From: UBA8529 sp964390565
Lineage (GTDB): Bacteria > Bacteroidota > Bacteroidia > Bacteroidales > Tenuifilaceae
Assembly (NCBI GenBank): GCA_964390565.1
Contig: CAYMII010000029.1
Location: 1-47,137, forward strand
Direction: 5' to 3'
DNA: 47,137 nucleotides
Position numbers and translations under genes: made by a program. Of this stretch, positions 9,042 to 18,108 are shown piece by piece. The notes under the pieces were generated by a model. That model was not told where the DNA came from and searched no databases. It saw only the letters and a list, made by a program, of their open reading frames with translations. How positions within the stretch are numbered: the first letter of the stretch is position 1; each line of letters opens with the position of its first letter.

Positions 9042-9260
9042 TTAAATACTATTAATTTTTTCAATTGCAGCAATTTTCATTTTAATGATCTGAACTTTGC
9101 CACAATTTGGGCATTTCTGAGTGGTAATTTCAGTAACACCCTTTGTAAGTGTGATTGTAGTTTCAATTTGATCTTCATAAGCACAACTGTTACATTTTAG
9201 TTTATACGTAACAGTTGAACCATTTTGCTTCGATATGATTCCACCTGTAATTGTTATCAT
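9042..9260 (-). CDS. Small zinc-ribbon protein, 72 residues
   Basis: The 72-residue protein carries two knuckles, CNSC (Cys23, Cys26) and CPNC (Cys50, Cys53), spaced as in a zinc ribbon with beta-strands between them. There is no signal peptide, so it is probably cytosolic. It stands alone: 162 bases separate it from the downstream gene and about 130 bases from the next small element. The four correctly spaced cysteines make this a likely real gene despite its size. The function is unknown; nucleic-acid or protein binding is a guess from the fold. Confidence 0.65.
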   Translation of the reverse strand: MITITGGIISKQNGSTVTYKLKCNSCAYEDQIETTITLTKGVTEITTQKCPNCGKVQIIKMKIAAIEKINSI

Positions 9261-9340
9261 GATTTTTAATTTAAGATTTGTTAATGACCGCTTTATTATA
9301 AAGTAAAAAGCAATTGATTATTTTGCAATAGGTCTTAAAC

Positions 9341-9373
9341 TAGCAGTGGCAAACATTAAAGTTTGCCCTGCTA
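9341..9373. other. Hairpin next to the 9394-9528 inverted-repeat element
   Basis: The arms 9341-9354 and 9361-9373 pair with a single bulged base around the loop ATTAAA. It lies about 20 bases downstream of the small minus-strand ORF. No U-tract follows on the minus strand, so it is not a standard terminator. It may be the 3' part of a structured RNA. Confidence 0.5.
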
Positions 9374-9381
9374 GTAGCACG

Positions 9382-9528
9382 CTAACCTATTTGCTAAAAG
9401 ATACGCGTGAGTATTACAAATCGTTCTGATTTCTTAAAACCTTCACCAAAATGTTCCGCAATTGAACTTAAGGGAGGAGGAAAAATGAGTCTTTCGTTGA
9501 TGTTTGTTCCCATAGCAAATAGGTTTAG
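9382..9528 (-). other. Inverted-repeat-bounded element, possible small RNA or mini-gene
   Basis: A 12-base exact inverted repeat (9384-9395 with 9514-9525), extended to 14/15 bases with one bulge, closes a stretch of about 118 bases. An exact TAnnTTTG promoter element lies just upstream on the minus strand. The closing stem at both transcript ends is like that of structured bacterial RNAs, but I did not recognise SRP, tmRNA, RNase P or 6S motifs. A 39-codon ORF fills the loop almost exactly. The surrounding gene-free stretch is 9261-9665; outside this element and the 9341 hairpin I see nothing in it. Confidence 0.4.
9394..9513 (-). CDS. Candidate small ORF, 39 residues, within the inverted repeat
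   Basis: ATG at 9513 opens a 39-codon frame ending in TAG at 9394. The start codon directly abuts one repeat arm (9514-9525) and the stop overlaps the other (9384-9395). The peptide begins MGTNINERL, contains FPPPL and ends in a basic, hydrophobic tail. It has no Cys, no signal peptide and no recognised family. A promoter stands about 30 bases upstream. It may be translated, or the frame may be chance within a structured RNA. I cannot decide between these from one sequence. Confidence 0.3.
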   Translation of the reverse strand: MGTNINERLIFPPPLSSIAEHFGEGFKKSERFVILTRIF

Positions 9529-9542
9529 TTAACTTTATAAAT

Positions 9543-9573
9543 CAAAGTTACACTGCACAAAAAATCAATGAAA
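9543..9573 (-). promoter_or_regulatory. Promoter of the inverted-repeat element
   Basis: On the minus strand, TAACTTTG (9550-9543) matches TAnnTTTG exactly. TTTC (9573-9570) lies 19 bases upstream, close to the -33 TTTG consensus and at the preferred spacing. Transcription would begin near 9536, just before the inverted-repeat arm. Confidence 0.55.
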
Positions 9574-9665
9574 CCTCATTTGTAATGAAACACAATATTT
9601 ATTTCTCCCTATAAATAGGGATAGGGATTGAGAACAAAATTGAGGCTATTAAGCGATTATGGTTG

Positions 9666-10343
9666 TTAGAGAGAATCGAGTTTGTTAGCAATATTAAATT
9701 TTGCGATGTAGTGCGAAATATTTTTTGACACTTTGCCACAATCCACATCCATTTGCTGGAGTTTTGATAGAATGTTTTTTCGGTGTGAATCAATAGTTGA
9801 TTTCTCTCGAAAAAGTTTTTGAGATATCTCATCGGTTGAACAACCCTGAATTATTAGCTTAAGAATCTCCTTTTCAGTTGAAGTAAAGCGAATTTTTTGA
9901 GTTGTATTACTTTGTAAACGTTCTTTCAATAGCAAGTCACGTACATCCTTACCAAAAGATTCAACTCCTAGGTAAACATTCTGAATTGCATCGATGAATT
10001 CATTTTTATCTGCTGTTTTAAGCAAATAACCCGAAGCCCCAACTTCAATAAACTTCTGTATTAACGAAACTTCTGTAAATGAAGAGAAAATTATTATCCC
10101 TACAGTTGGGAACTGTCTCTTTATCATTTCACACATATCCATACCTGTTAACTCTTCGCCTGTAAAATGGTAATCCATTAAAAGAATATCGGGTAAAAAA
10201 CTTGATATCATCTGGGGCACCTCATTAACCTTGCCTACGGTTGCTACAATATCAATATTTGAGGTTGAACCTAAATAGGTTACAAGTCCTTCAATTACCA
10301 TTGGATGGTCGTCAGCAATAGCAACTTTTATCTTTTTATCCAT
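9666..10343 (-). CDS. NarL/FixJ-type response regulator
   Basis: The 225-residue protein has a receiver domain (about 4-125) with the acidic pair Asp11-Asp12, the phosphoacceptor Asp57 (LLMDYHF), a Ser/Thr in the IIFSS segment and Lys in LLKTADK. A C-terminal LuxR-type helix-turn-helix (about 150-215) includes FTSTEKEILKLIIQG and the recognition segment STIDSHRKNILSKL. It should bind DNA when phosphorylated. It starts 6 bases after the stop of the histidine kinase gene, so the two form a two-component pair. Target genes are not evident from this window. Confidence 0.9.
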   Translation of the reverse strand: MDKKIKVAIADDHPMVIEGLVTYLGSTSNIDIVATVGKVNEVPQMISSFLPDILLMDYHFTGEELTGMDMCEMIKRQFPTVGIIIFSSFTEVSLIQKFIEVGASGYLLKTADKNEFIDAIQNVYLGVESFGKDVRDLLLKERLQSNTTQKIRFTSTEKEILKLIIQGCSTDEISQKLFREKSTIDSHRKNILSKLQQMDVDCGKVSKNISHYIAKFNIANKLDSL

Positions 10344-10349
10344 ATTGAA

Positions 10350-12110
10350 TTACTTAAGCGGAATTTGTATCTCGATAATTGTTCCTTTTCCAACCATTGA
10401 ATTTATTGCAAGAGTTCCATTTATTAGCTTAACTCTATTGGTAATATTATCCATACCAATTCCTCTTTTTTCCGAAATATGTTTGACATCAAAGCCCACC
10501 CCATTATCCTCGATATTAACAAACAGCAAATCTTCAACCCTATTGCACTCAATAAGAACGTTAGAAGCGTTTGAGTGCTTGATAATATTATTTAACGCCT
10601 CCTGTATGATGCAAAATACGTTAAACTCTACAAATGACTTCAATCGCTCATCAATTCCAAGAAGTTGTAAATCGATGTGAAGATTGCCAGAGCCAAAATC
10701 GCTCGCCAAATCATTGATAGCGAACTTTAAACCCCTTTCGGTTAAACTTCGAGGCATTAATGTATGCGATAATTTGCGTACTTTTTGATGGGTTTCGTTC
10801 AACTTCTCGAGACTCCGATTGAGACCAGCATCATTTACTAGGTTGTTTTGCTCTTTTGAGCCATTTAGCAAGAGTATAACCCCATTTAGGTCATTGGCTA
10901 CGCTATCGTGTAATTCTAGAGCAAGTCGATTACGCTCTGCTTGCTCGCCTTCAATTAGCGCATTTTGTACTTTAATTTTTTCGTTTCGACGAATAAGCAA
11001 TATCTTATTCCAGTAAAAAATTAGTATTGATAATAAAAAGATTATTGAACTGATGATAATTGAGATCTTGATTACATTTTGTTGTCTTAACTGGGTCGTT
11101 TTCTCAATAAGTGCTTTCTCCTTCTCAGATGTTTCGAATTTTACTTGTAAATCGGCAATGGCTTTGTTCGTTTCTAGATTAACCAAACTATCGGCATATA
11201 GTTTGTAAAGTTGATGATACTTGAGGGCTCTTTCGTAATCCTTCTTCCTTTCATAAACATTTGAAAGATCTTTGTAAAGATCTTTTGTAAGTGAAGTGAA
11301 ATGATGTTTTCTTGCCAATTTCAGTCCACTCAGAAAATATTCAATTGCTTTATCAAGTTCACCTAGGGCTAAATAGATTTGTCCGTAATAGCTGTAATTC
11401 TCACATAAACCAACATCATCGTTTTGGGTTTGTCTAATTTTAGTTGATTTGTTTAGAAAATATAAAGCCGAATCGTATTGATGCTTTAATATATAAACCA
11501 TACTAATATTATTGAGACTATATGGTATTCCAACGCTATCCCTAAGGTTCATTTTAATTGAAAGCGATTTTGAATAGAAGTAATTTGCAGAGTCTAGCTG
11601 GTTAGCGATTTCCTTGAGAACACCGTAGTTATTATAAATTTTTGACAGCGAACCAAGGTTTGCTACTTTTTCAAGAATTCTTATTCCATGCCGCATCAGC
11701 TCCGTTGATTTATTGAGATCGCGATACTTCATCTGATACCCAAGTTCCCCGTACATAGTTCCAAGTTCATTCCTATTACATAAACTATCATATAGACGCA
11801 CTGCTTTTAGCCCATATTTTAGGTTTTCGTCGTACTTGCCGAGGTAGTAGTAGGACAAACTTAAATTGACGTAAATTTTGGCCAAAGAATTAAATTGCTG
11901 ATGTTCGCGAGCAACACGCTCATACTTCAGAAGGATAGGGTTAATCTTTTGACAATTGCTAATAATATCATTAAAACTCAAACTGTCTAAGAGTTTCAAT
12001 TGTTGTGAGATAGAGCGTTTTTGGAGTTTATAACAAATTGAATCAGGGTTAATTGATTTTGTGTTAAAATGAATTAGAGCAATAATTATTAGTATGCTTA
12101 AACCCTTCAT
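10350..12110 (-). CDS. TPR-containing sensor histidine kinase, HisKA_3 type
   Basis: The protein has 586 residues from ATG at 12110. A longer frame back to TTG 12125 exists, but the ATG gives a proper signal-like N-terminus (MKGLSILIIIALIHF). A periplasmic region with about six tetratricopeptide repeats (about 65-330) is followed by a membrane helix near 347-369. The HisKA_3 dimerisation helix carries phosphoacceptor His401 (LALELHDSVANDLNG). The ATPase domain has the N-box QEALNNIIKHSNAS, the G1 box EDNGVGFD and GIGMDNI. It would phosphorylate the downstream NarL-type regulator. Such TPR kinases are frequent in Bacteroidota; the signal sensed is unknown. Confidence 0.9.
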   Translation of the reverse strand: MKGLSILIIIALIHFNTKSINPDSICYKLQKRSISQQLKLLDSLSFNDIISNCQKINPILLKYERVAREHQQFNSLAKIYVNLSLSYYYLGKYDENLKYGLKAVRLYDSLCNRNELGTMYGELGYQMKYRDLNKSTELMRHGIRILEKVANLGSLSKIYNNYGVLKEIANQLDSANYFYSKSLSIKMNLRDSVGIPYSLNNISMVYILKHQYDSALYFLNKSTKIRQTQNDDVGLCENYSYYGQIYLALGELDKAIEYFLSGLKLARKHHFTSLTKDLYKDLSNVYERKKDYERALKYHQLYKLYADSLVNLETNKAIADLQVKFETSEKEKALIEKTTQLRQQNVIKISIIISSIIFLLSILIFYWNKILLIRRNEKIKVQNALIEGEQAERNRLALELHDSVANDLNGVILLLNGSKEQNNLVNDAGLNRSLEKLNETHQKVRKLSHTLMPRSLTERGLKFAINDLASDFGSGNLHIDLQLLGIDERLKSFVEFNVFCIIQEALNNIIKHSNASNVLIECNRVEDLLFVNIEDNGVGFDVKHISEKRGIGMDNITNRVKLINGTLAINSMVGKGTIIEIQIPLK

Positions 12111-12189
12111 AACATTTAAGACCAATTAATTATAACTGAGGCGAATAATTTTTAAATTTGATTTAAGTTAGTTCTTTTTGCCTAAAGCG

Positions 12190-12197
12190 CAAATTTA
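12190..12197 (-). promoter_or_regulatory. -7 element upstream of the histidine kinase gene
   Basis: On the minus strand TAAATTTG is an exact match to TAnnTTTG, about 80 bases before the ATG at 12110. No good TTTG box is seen at the -33 distance, so the call rests on one element. Confidence 0.35.
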
Positions 12198-12226
12198 TGG
12201 CTAGTTCTTATCTCGAATAATTCTAT

Positions 12227-12260
12227 AAAACAAAAAGGCACAACCCTTTCGAATTGTGCC
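12227..12260 (-). terminator. Terminator of the nuo operon
   Basis: On the minus strand GGCACAA (12260-12254) pairs with TTGTGCC (12243-12237), followed by TTTTTGTTTT. It lies about 50 bases after the nuoN stop and separates the nuo operon from the two-component genes. Confidence 0.85.
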
Positions 12261-12312
12261 CTCTTATATCTTAATTGATCTATTAACGAATTGTCAAATT
12301 TTCAAATTGAAT

Positions 12313-13734
12313 TTACATCCCAAATGCAATTTTAGAAATCGTTTCCCAGATGCCGCTTGCAAATCCTACAATAACAAGACCCGCAATACAAATACCTAAA
12401 CCTAGTTTAGTATGAAAATCGCTCTTGAAGTAAGGTATTGGAGTTTCGCTCTTATTGATAAACATTGCCTTTACAACTAGAAGATAGTAGTACAATGATA
12501 CAATTGTGTTAATTGTAGCTATAAGAACAAGAATATAGAATCCCTTTTGAGCTGCTGCTGTGAAAAGGAAGAATTTACCAAAGAAACCTGCAACTGGGGG
12601 TATACCTGCCAACGAGAATAAGGCAAGCATCATGGTTAAGCTTAGCTTTGGGTTAGTGTGGTAAAGCCCATTATAATCATCCATATTCTCCTTGCCTGAT
12701 TGATTGGAGATTGCTCCAATTACACCAAACACGGCAAGGTTTGAGAATATGTAAACAAGCATGTAGTAAACGATTGCTGTTGTACCCATTGCGTTACCGC
12801 CAATCACACCTAACAGGAAGAAACCTGCTTGGGAGATACTCGAAAATGCGATGAATCGTTTTAAATTCTGTTGACGAATAGCAAATAGGTTACCAATGGT
12901 CATGGTCATTACGGCTATCACCCAAACTACTTTTTGCCATAAATCAGAAACCGTTGGGAATACCTTGAAAAGGATTGCTGTTAAAACGAATACTGCAGCT
13001 CCTTTTGATATTACCGAAAGGTATGAGGTTACGCTAACTGGTGCTCCTTCGTATACATCGGCAGCCCATAGGTGGAATGGTACTAATGAGATTTTGAATG
13101 CCATCCCTGCAAAGAAGAATATAAATGCTAGAACAGTTAGGCTGTTCATTGCGATTGAAGCATTTAGTAAATCAAAATATATACTTCCATACATCCCATA
13201 TATCATCGAGATACCGTAAAGCATTATACCTGATGAGAAAGCGGACGAAAGAATTAATTTGATACCACCCTCAGCAGAGCTATTTCTGAAACGATCATAA
13301 GCAACAAGCGCAGCCAATGGAATTGTAGCTAATTCAAGACCTAAGTAAAACATCAAGAAATCACCCGCAGAAACCATGTAAAACATTCCGATTAGGGTAG
13401 ATATTAAGATAACGTAAAACTCAGGAAATTTATCGCTGTTTTCATCGGTTTTAAGCCAAGTGTTGGATTGGATAATAACTATCAGCGTACCGATATTTAA
13501 GATGTTTTTTACAACAATGCTTAAAGGAGTTGTTGTAAACATCCCGCCAAAAAGAGTTCCCGTTTCGGCTGGGAAAAATCCAACAATAGTATTAATTGCG
13601 AAAAGGATAATAGCCAATCCACGGATACGTCCTTTATTCTGATCTGATGTAAATACCTCGGCAATCAGCAATATTAGCGCTACAGCTATTAGCACTAGCT
13701 CATGACGCATTAAAAGAAAACTGTTTAAGTTCAT
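12313..13734 (-). CDS. nuoN: Complex I antiporter-like subunit N
   Basis: The 473-residue polytopic membrane protein is the ND2-like subunit of NADH-quinone-type complex I, one of three antiporter-like proton-pumping subunits. It shows the conserved proton-antiporter core, including the lysine-bearing helix near FKISLVPFHLWAADVYEGAP and the SISQAGFFLLG segment. The protein has about 14 hydrophobic helices. It is the last gene of the operon, 20 bases after nuoM, and is followed by the operon terminator. The length is normal for NuoN. Confidence 0.93.
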   Translation of the reverse strand: MNLNSFLLMRHELVLIAVALILLIAEVFTSDQNKGRIRGLAIILFAINTIVGFFPAETGTLFGGMFTTTPLSIVVKNILNIGTLIVIIQSNTWLKTDENSDKFPEFYVILISTLIGMFYMVSAGDFLMFYLGLELATIPLAALVAYDRFRNSSAEGGIKLILSSAFSSGIMLYGISMIYGMYGSIYFDLLNASIAMNSLTVLAFIFFFAGMAFKISLVPFHLWAADVYEGAPVSVTSYLSVISKGAAVFVLTAILFKVFPTVSDLWQKVVWVIAVMTMTIGNLFAIRQQNLKRFIAFSSISQAGFFLLGVIGGNAMGTTAIVYYMLVYIFSNLAVFGVIGAISNQSGKENMDDYNGLYHTNPKLSLTMMLALFSLAGIPPVAGFFGKFFLFTAAAQKGFYILVLIATINTIVSLYYYLLVVKAMFINKSETPIPYFKSDFHTKLGLGICIAGLVIVGFASGIWETISKIAFGM

Positions 13735-13754
13735 AGTATCAACAGATTAAACCA

Positions 13755-15260
13755 TTAAATCCCACTAACAATTGATAATTTTTGAATGATAGGCACAAGG
13801 CTATCCTGTATCATATTCGATAACCAAAGTGGAGCAAGACCAATTGCTGCAATCATCAATACAAGAGCAATTGTCGATAGACGCTCAAACCACTTCGCAT
13901 CTTTAAGATGAAGATAATGCTCATCTTTAATCGGGCCAAGCAAAAGCACGCCAACCACTCTAAGTATGTAAACCGCTGTAACAACAATTGATGTTGTTAC
14001 AACTATAGTTGAAACCCTATGGAAAAGGTCAGCATTTTGGAATGCACCAACAAACACGGTCATCTCGGCAACGAAACCACTTAAGCCTGGAAGACCTAGA
14101 GAAGCTAAACCTGCAATTACATAAACAACAGAAAGGAATGGAATAACTTTCATTAAACCGCCCATTTCGTATACGTTACGTGTATGAGTACGCCCGTAAA
14201 TCATACCAATTAAGGCAAAGAAAAGGGCTGTCATCAAACCATGTGAAATCATTTGAAGAATTGCACCATCCATTGCAGTTTGGTTCATCATCAGAATTGC
14301 AAAAATTACAAGCCCGCAGTGGCTAACTGAAGAGTATGCATTGATGTATTTAAGGTCTTTTTGAACGATTGCGCCAAATGCACCGTAAACAACGCTGATT
14401 GTAGTAAGTATGATGAATATCCAAGCCATTTCGTGAGCAGCTTCAGGCATTAAATACATTGCAACCCTAAAGCAACCGTAACCTCCAAGTTTCATTAACA
14501 CACCAGCATGTAGCATTGATACAGCTGTTGGTGCTGAAGCGTGACCATCGGGTGACCAAGTGTGGAATGGGAAAAGTGCTCCTAAAACTCCAAAACCTAC
14601 AAAGGTTAATGGGAAGAATAGTCGTTGAGCCTCAATAGGTATAGTTACTTTAGCAATCTCAAGTAAATTGAATGTCAGTGGTTGACCTGCAGGTGCAGAG
14701 TTCATGTATATACCAAGTAATCCAACAAGAAGTAGCGCAGAACCACCCATTAGCATAAGGGTAAGTTTCATTGCAGAGTACTCTTTTGGCCCTGTTCCCC
14801 AAATACCAATTAGCAGGTACATCGGAATAACCGCAAGTTCGTAGAACAAGAACATGGTGAACAAGTCGAGAGAGATAAAGAACCCGAATACTCCTGTTGA
14901 AAGAAGTATAAGCGAGATGAAAAACTCTCTATCTAAAAACTCAACTTCCCACGAAGCGAATATCCCTGCAAAAAGAACCACAGCTGTTAAGGCTATCATA
15001 GCAACCGATATGCCATCAACTCCAATTGCATAGTGAATATTTAGGTTTGGATACCACATTATGTCTTTTGAAAAAAGCATTTGAGCAGTATTACCTGCAG
15101 AACGCTCCGATAGATACATCCAAACCAAAACACCAGCAAGTATAAGTTGAATACCCATACCTATTGCCGACACAAGTCGAGCCTGCTGTTTCCCTTTTGT
15201 AAACAGTATCCCAATTATGGTTATTGTTGGTATTATTACCAGTAATGATAGTACATCCAT
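13755..15260 (-). CDS. nuoM: Complex I antiporter-like subunit M
   Basis: The 501-residue membrane protein is the ND4-like proton-pumping subunit of complex I. Diagnostic segments include FLFYELAVIPMYLLIGIWG (with the functional Glu) and FPFHTWSPDGHASAPTAVSM (with the loop and helix that follow the pump lysine region), then YSSVSHCG. About 14 membrane helices are expected. It lies between nuoL (51 bases upstream) and nuoN (20 bases downstream). Confidence 0.94.
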   Translation of the reverse strand: MDVLSLLVIIPTITIIGILFTKGKQQARLVSAIGMGIQLILAGVLVWMYLSERSAGNTAQMLFSKDIMWYPNLNIHYAIGVDGISVAMIALTAVVLFAGIFASWEVEFLDREFFISLILLSTGVFGFFISLDLFTMFLFYELAVIPMYLLIGIWGTGPKEYSAMKLTLMLMGGSALLLVGLLGIYMNSAPAGQPLTFNLLEIAKVTIPIEAQRLFFPLTFVGFGVLGALFPFHTWSPDGHASAPTAVSMLHAGVLMKLGGYGCFRVAMYLMPEAAHEMAWIFIILTTISVVYGAFGAIVQKDLKYINAYSSVSHCGLVIFAILMMNQTAMDGAILQMISHGLMTALFFALIGMIYGRTHTRNVYEMGGLMKVIPFLSVVYVIAGLASLGLPGLSGFVAEMTVFVGAFQNADLFHRVSTIVVTTSIVVTAVYILRVVGVLLLGPIKDEHYLHLKDAKWFERLSTIALVLMIAAIGLAPLWLSNMIQDSLVPIIQKLSIVSGI

Positions 15261-15311
15261 GGTTATGCTGTTAAATCATTAATATCTTTAGTGTTGTTGG
15301 CAATCATCATC

Positions 15312-17234
15312 TTAGTTCATAAAAAGATAAACAAACGATAATGCTAGAACTATCACGCTTGAAATAAACACGAATGCGTACTTCTGAAGTTGACCCGATT
15401 GTAAATCTCTGATATGGAATGAAGCGTAGTTGGCAGCCCAAGCAAATCCGTTCATGGTAGCATCAACTACATGCCTATCGAACCAAGCAACTGGTCTAGA
15501 TATATAAGCGAAAATAATTTTCTTAGTTACGAAAAGGTAAACCTCATCCATATAGAACTTGTTGTAGCTCCATTTATATAGATGCTTAAAAGTTGATGCC
15601 ATTTTATCAGGAGCAGCCTTTGGTTTTTTATACATAAACCAAGCTACAAATATTCCTAGAAGTCCTATTCCTACTGATGCGGCGGCAATAGGCATTTCAA
15701 GATGTGCTTCAAACGCAGCACCATCAGATGTTACTAGCTCGCTGAATGGAATATATCCTGCAAATATTGATGCCAAAGCAAGGAACATCAAAGGCAAAGT
15801 CATGATTAAAGGAGACTCATGAGGAGTATGATGGTAATGTCTATCCTCACCCCAGAATACGTTGAAGTACAGTCGGAACATATAGAATGCTGTTAAACCA
15901 GCAACTGCATACTCAACAAAGAATAAAATTTTATCGTGATGATATGCTGCTGTTAAAATCTCATCCTTGCTAAAGAAACCTGAAAGGAATGGTACACCAG
16001 CGATGGTTAAGCAAGCAATAAGGAATGTTATGTGAGTTATAGGAAGATATTTTCTTAAACCACCCATCTCGGTCATAAGGTTGCTATGCACTGCATGGAT
16101 TATCGAACCAGCACCAAGGAATAGTAAAGCTTTGAACATTGCGTGTGTAAACAAGTGGAAGTTAGATGCCATGAAACCGAGGCCATCGTGCCCACCATAA
16201 CCAGAAACACCAAGCGCAAGCATCATATAACCAATCTGCGACATGGTTGAATAAGCCAAAACACGCTTAATATCATTCTGAGTACAAGCAATTACAGCAG
16301 CAAATAGCGATGTAAACCCACCAACATAAGCAACAACGGTTAACGCATCGGGTGATGTAAGGGCAAATATTGGAAATAATCTGGCAACCAAATAAACACC
16401 AGCAACGACCATGGTTGCAGCGTGAATTAATGCTGAAACAGGAGTTGGACCTTCCATTGCATCTGGTAACCAAATATGTAGTGGGAACATTGCCGATTTA
16501 CCTGCACCTCCCATAAATATTAGAACCAAAGCAAGGGTTACAACCGAAACGCCCATAAAGGTTACACCAGCAGCCTGAGCAATAATTGGTGAACCTGGAG
16601 CTGTTAAACTGATAAAGTCAAACGTTTCAGTAAAATATGATAGGATTAAAATACCAATCAAGAAACCAAGGTCGGCAAAACGGGTAACGATGAATGCTTT
16701 CTTACCGGCAGCAACAGCTGAAGGCTTTTCATAGTAGAAACTGATTAGTAAGAATGATGACACACCTACAAGCTCCCAGAAAATATACATTTGGAAGATA
16801 TTGGTTGCAAGAACCAAACCTAGCATCGAGAAACTGAACAGACCTAAGAAAGCGAAGAAACGGTGGAACCCGCGCTCACCTTTCATGTATCCGTTACTAT
16901 AGATATGAACCATCAACGAAACGGTGGTGATAACCACAAGCATCATAACTGAAATTGGGTCAAGTAGAACGCCCAAATCGATATGAAGTTTATCGGATAG
17001 CTTAAGCCAAACCGTGTTGAAGGCTAATATTTTCTGGTAAACACCGTCAACTTTACCCGATACAAAGAAGTATTGGTAAGCGGTGAAATACGACAGAATT
17101 GTCGAAAAGAATAACCCAGTTGTACCGATAAGACCAGCAATGGCTGGTTTCATTTTATGCCCTGTTAGTCCTAAAAGAAGGAACATCAGCAGGGGAATTA
17201 TCGGAATTAAAACGGTGTACGAAAAACCTGACAT
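15312..17234 (-). CDS. nuoL: Complex I antiporter-like subunit L
   Basis: The 640-residue protein is the ND5-like distal pump subunit of complex I. It has the antiporter core (FWELVGVSSFLLI, FPLHIWLPDAMEGPTPVSAL, YSTMSQIGYMMLALG) and the longer C-terminus that provides the lateral helix running along NuoM and NuoN. The final segment is hydrophobic (about 615-640). The size fits the family. The gene starts 28 bases after nuoK. Confidence 0.95.
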   Translation of the reverse strand: MSGFSYTVLIPIIPLLMFLLLGLTGHKMKPAIAGLIGTTGLFFSTILSYFTAYQYFFVSGKVDGVYQKILAFNTVWLKLSDKLHIDLGVLLDPISVMMLVVITTVSLMVHIYSNGYMKGERGFHRFFAFLGLFSFSMLGLVLATNIFQMYIFWELVGVSSFLLISFYYEKPSAVAAGKKAFIVTRFADLGFLIGILILSYFTETFDFISLTAPGSPIIAQAAGVTFMGVSVVTLALVLIFMGGAGKSAMFPLHIWLPDAMEGPTPVSALIHAATMVVAGVYLVARLFPIFALTSPDALTVVAYVGGFTSLFAAVIACTQNDIKRVLAYSTMSQIGYMMLALGVSGYGGHDGLGFMASNFHLFTHAMFKALLFLGAGSIIHAVHSNLMTEMGGLRKYLPITHITFLIACLTIAGVPFLSGFFSKDEILTAAYHHDKILFFVEYAVAGLTAFYMFRLYFNVFWGEDRHYHHTPHESPLIMTLPLMFLALASIFAGYIPFSELVTSDGAAFEAHLEMPIAAASVGIGLLGIFVAWFMYKKPKAAPDKMASTFKHLYKWSYNKFYMDEVYLFVTKKIIFAYISRPVAWFDRHVVDATMNGFAWAANYASFHIRDLQSGQLQKYAFVFISSVIVLALSFVYLFMN

Positions 17235-17262
17235 AGTCTAATTATTTTGGGTATAACCGATT

Positions 17263-17583
17263 CTAATGTTTCATCTTATCTACATTCTCAACATTGATGG
17301 TGTTGAAATGACGGTAGATGTTTATAATAATCGCAATGGCAACAGCCGCTTCAGCTGCAGCAATAGCTATAATAAATAGCGAGAAGAAATGCCCCTGAAG
17401 ATGATTGGGGTATAGGAAACGGTTAAAAACCAAGAAGTTGATATTTACCGAGTTTAGGATTAGCTCAACCGACATCAGAATAGTTATCAGGTTGCGACGT
17501 GTAAGGAAGCCGTAAACACCAGCAAAGAACATTATAGTGCTTACCACCAAGAAGGCTTCCATTGGTATTCCAGATGTTAACAT
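17263..17583 (-). CDS. nuoK: Complex I subunit K
   Basis: The 106-residue protein is the ND4L-like subunit with three membrane helices. The segment MSVELILNSVNINFLVFNRF carries the conserved membrane Glu in the proton path. It is packed 3 bases after nuoJ, as in most nuo operons. Confidence 0.93.
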   Translation of the reverse strand: MLTSGIPMEAFLVVSTIMFFAGVYGFLTRRNLITILMSVELILNSVNINFLVFNRFLYPNHLQGHFFSLFIIAIAAAEAAVAIAIIINIYRHFNTINVENVDKMKH

Positions 17584-17586
17584 GGC

Positions 17587-18108
17587 TTATTCTTTTAATT
17601 TCTTACGTTTTGCAACTACAATTGAACCTACCATTGCTGCAAGCAACAGGATACTGATAACCTCGAAAGGCAATACATAGCCATCCCTATCGGTGCTTAG
17701 CAAACTTCTACCTATTAACTTCATATCAACCTCCTGAGCAGCCTGAGTGGTTGCTTGGAACTGATGTTGAAGAATTGCAGTGATACAAAGTATAGCACCA
17801 GCAATTGCTGCCAAAGCCGAGAAGTATGCCTTCTTCCAACCAACAGGTTCAAACTTTTGGCTGATATGGCTTGTCAAAAGAATCGAGAATATAATCAGCA
17901 CTACAATACCCCCAGCATAAAGGGTAAGCTGCACAGCTGCCATAAATTCGTAGCTGAGCATAAAGTAAAGCCCTGCGGTAGATACCAATACTAATAGTAG
18001 AAAGGTAGCCGCTCTAAGAATTCGTCGTGTAGTTACAGTTAATACCGAGAAAACAAGTATTAAAGCCGAAAACAGGGCAAACATGATTTGATGTACAGTA
18101 ATTTCCAT
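17587..18108 (-). CDS. nuoJ: Complex I subunit J
   Basis: The 173-residue protein is the ND6-like subunit with five membrane helices. LSYEFMAAVQLTLYAGGIVVLIIF matches the conserved helix 3 with its pi-bulge region in ND6/NuoJ. Its ATG overlaps the nuoI stop in a TAATG arrangement, indicating translational coupling. Confidence 0.93.
   Translation of the reverse strand: MEITVHQIMFALFSALILVFSVLTVTTRRILRAATFLLLVLVSTAGLYFMLSYEFMAAVQLTLYAGGIVVLIIFSILLTSHISQKFEPVGWKKAYFSALAAIAGAILCITAILQHQFQATTQAAQEVDMKLIGRSLLSTDRDGYVLPFEVISILLLAAMVGSIVVAKRKKLKE

Noticed and set aside
9382..9528. 6S, SRP or tmRNA gene
   Set aside because: The closing stem is suggestive, but none of the conserved internal motifs of these RNAs could be recognised on either strand.
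9495..9542. Plus-strand 15-codon ORF (ATG 9485) preceded by a strong GGAGG-like site
   Set aside because: It is very short, Shine-Dalgarno sites are not the rule in this phylum, and the purine run is the complement of the Pro codons of the minus-strand ORF.
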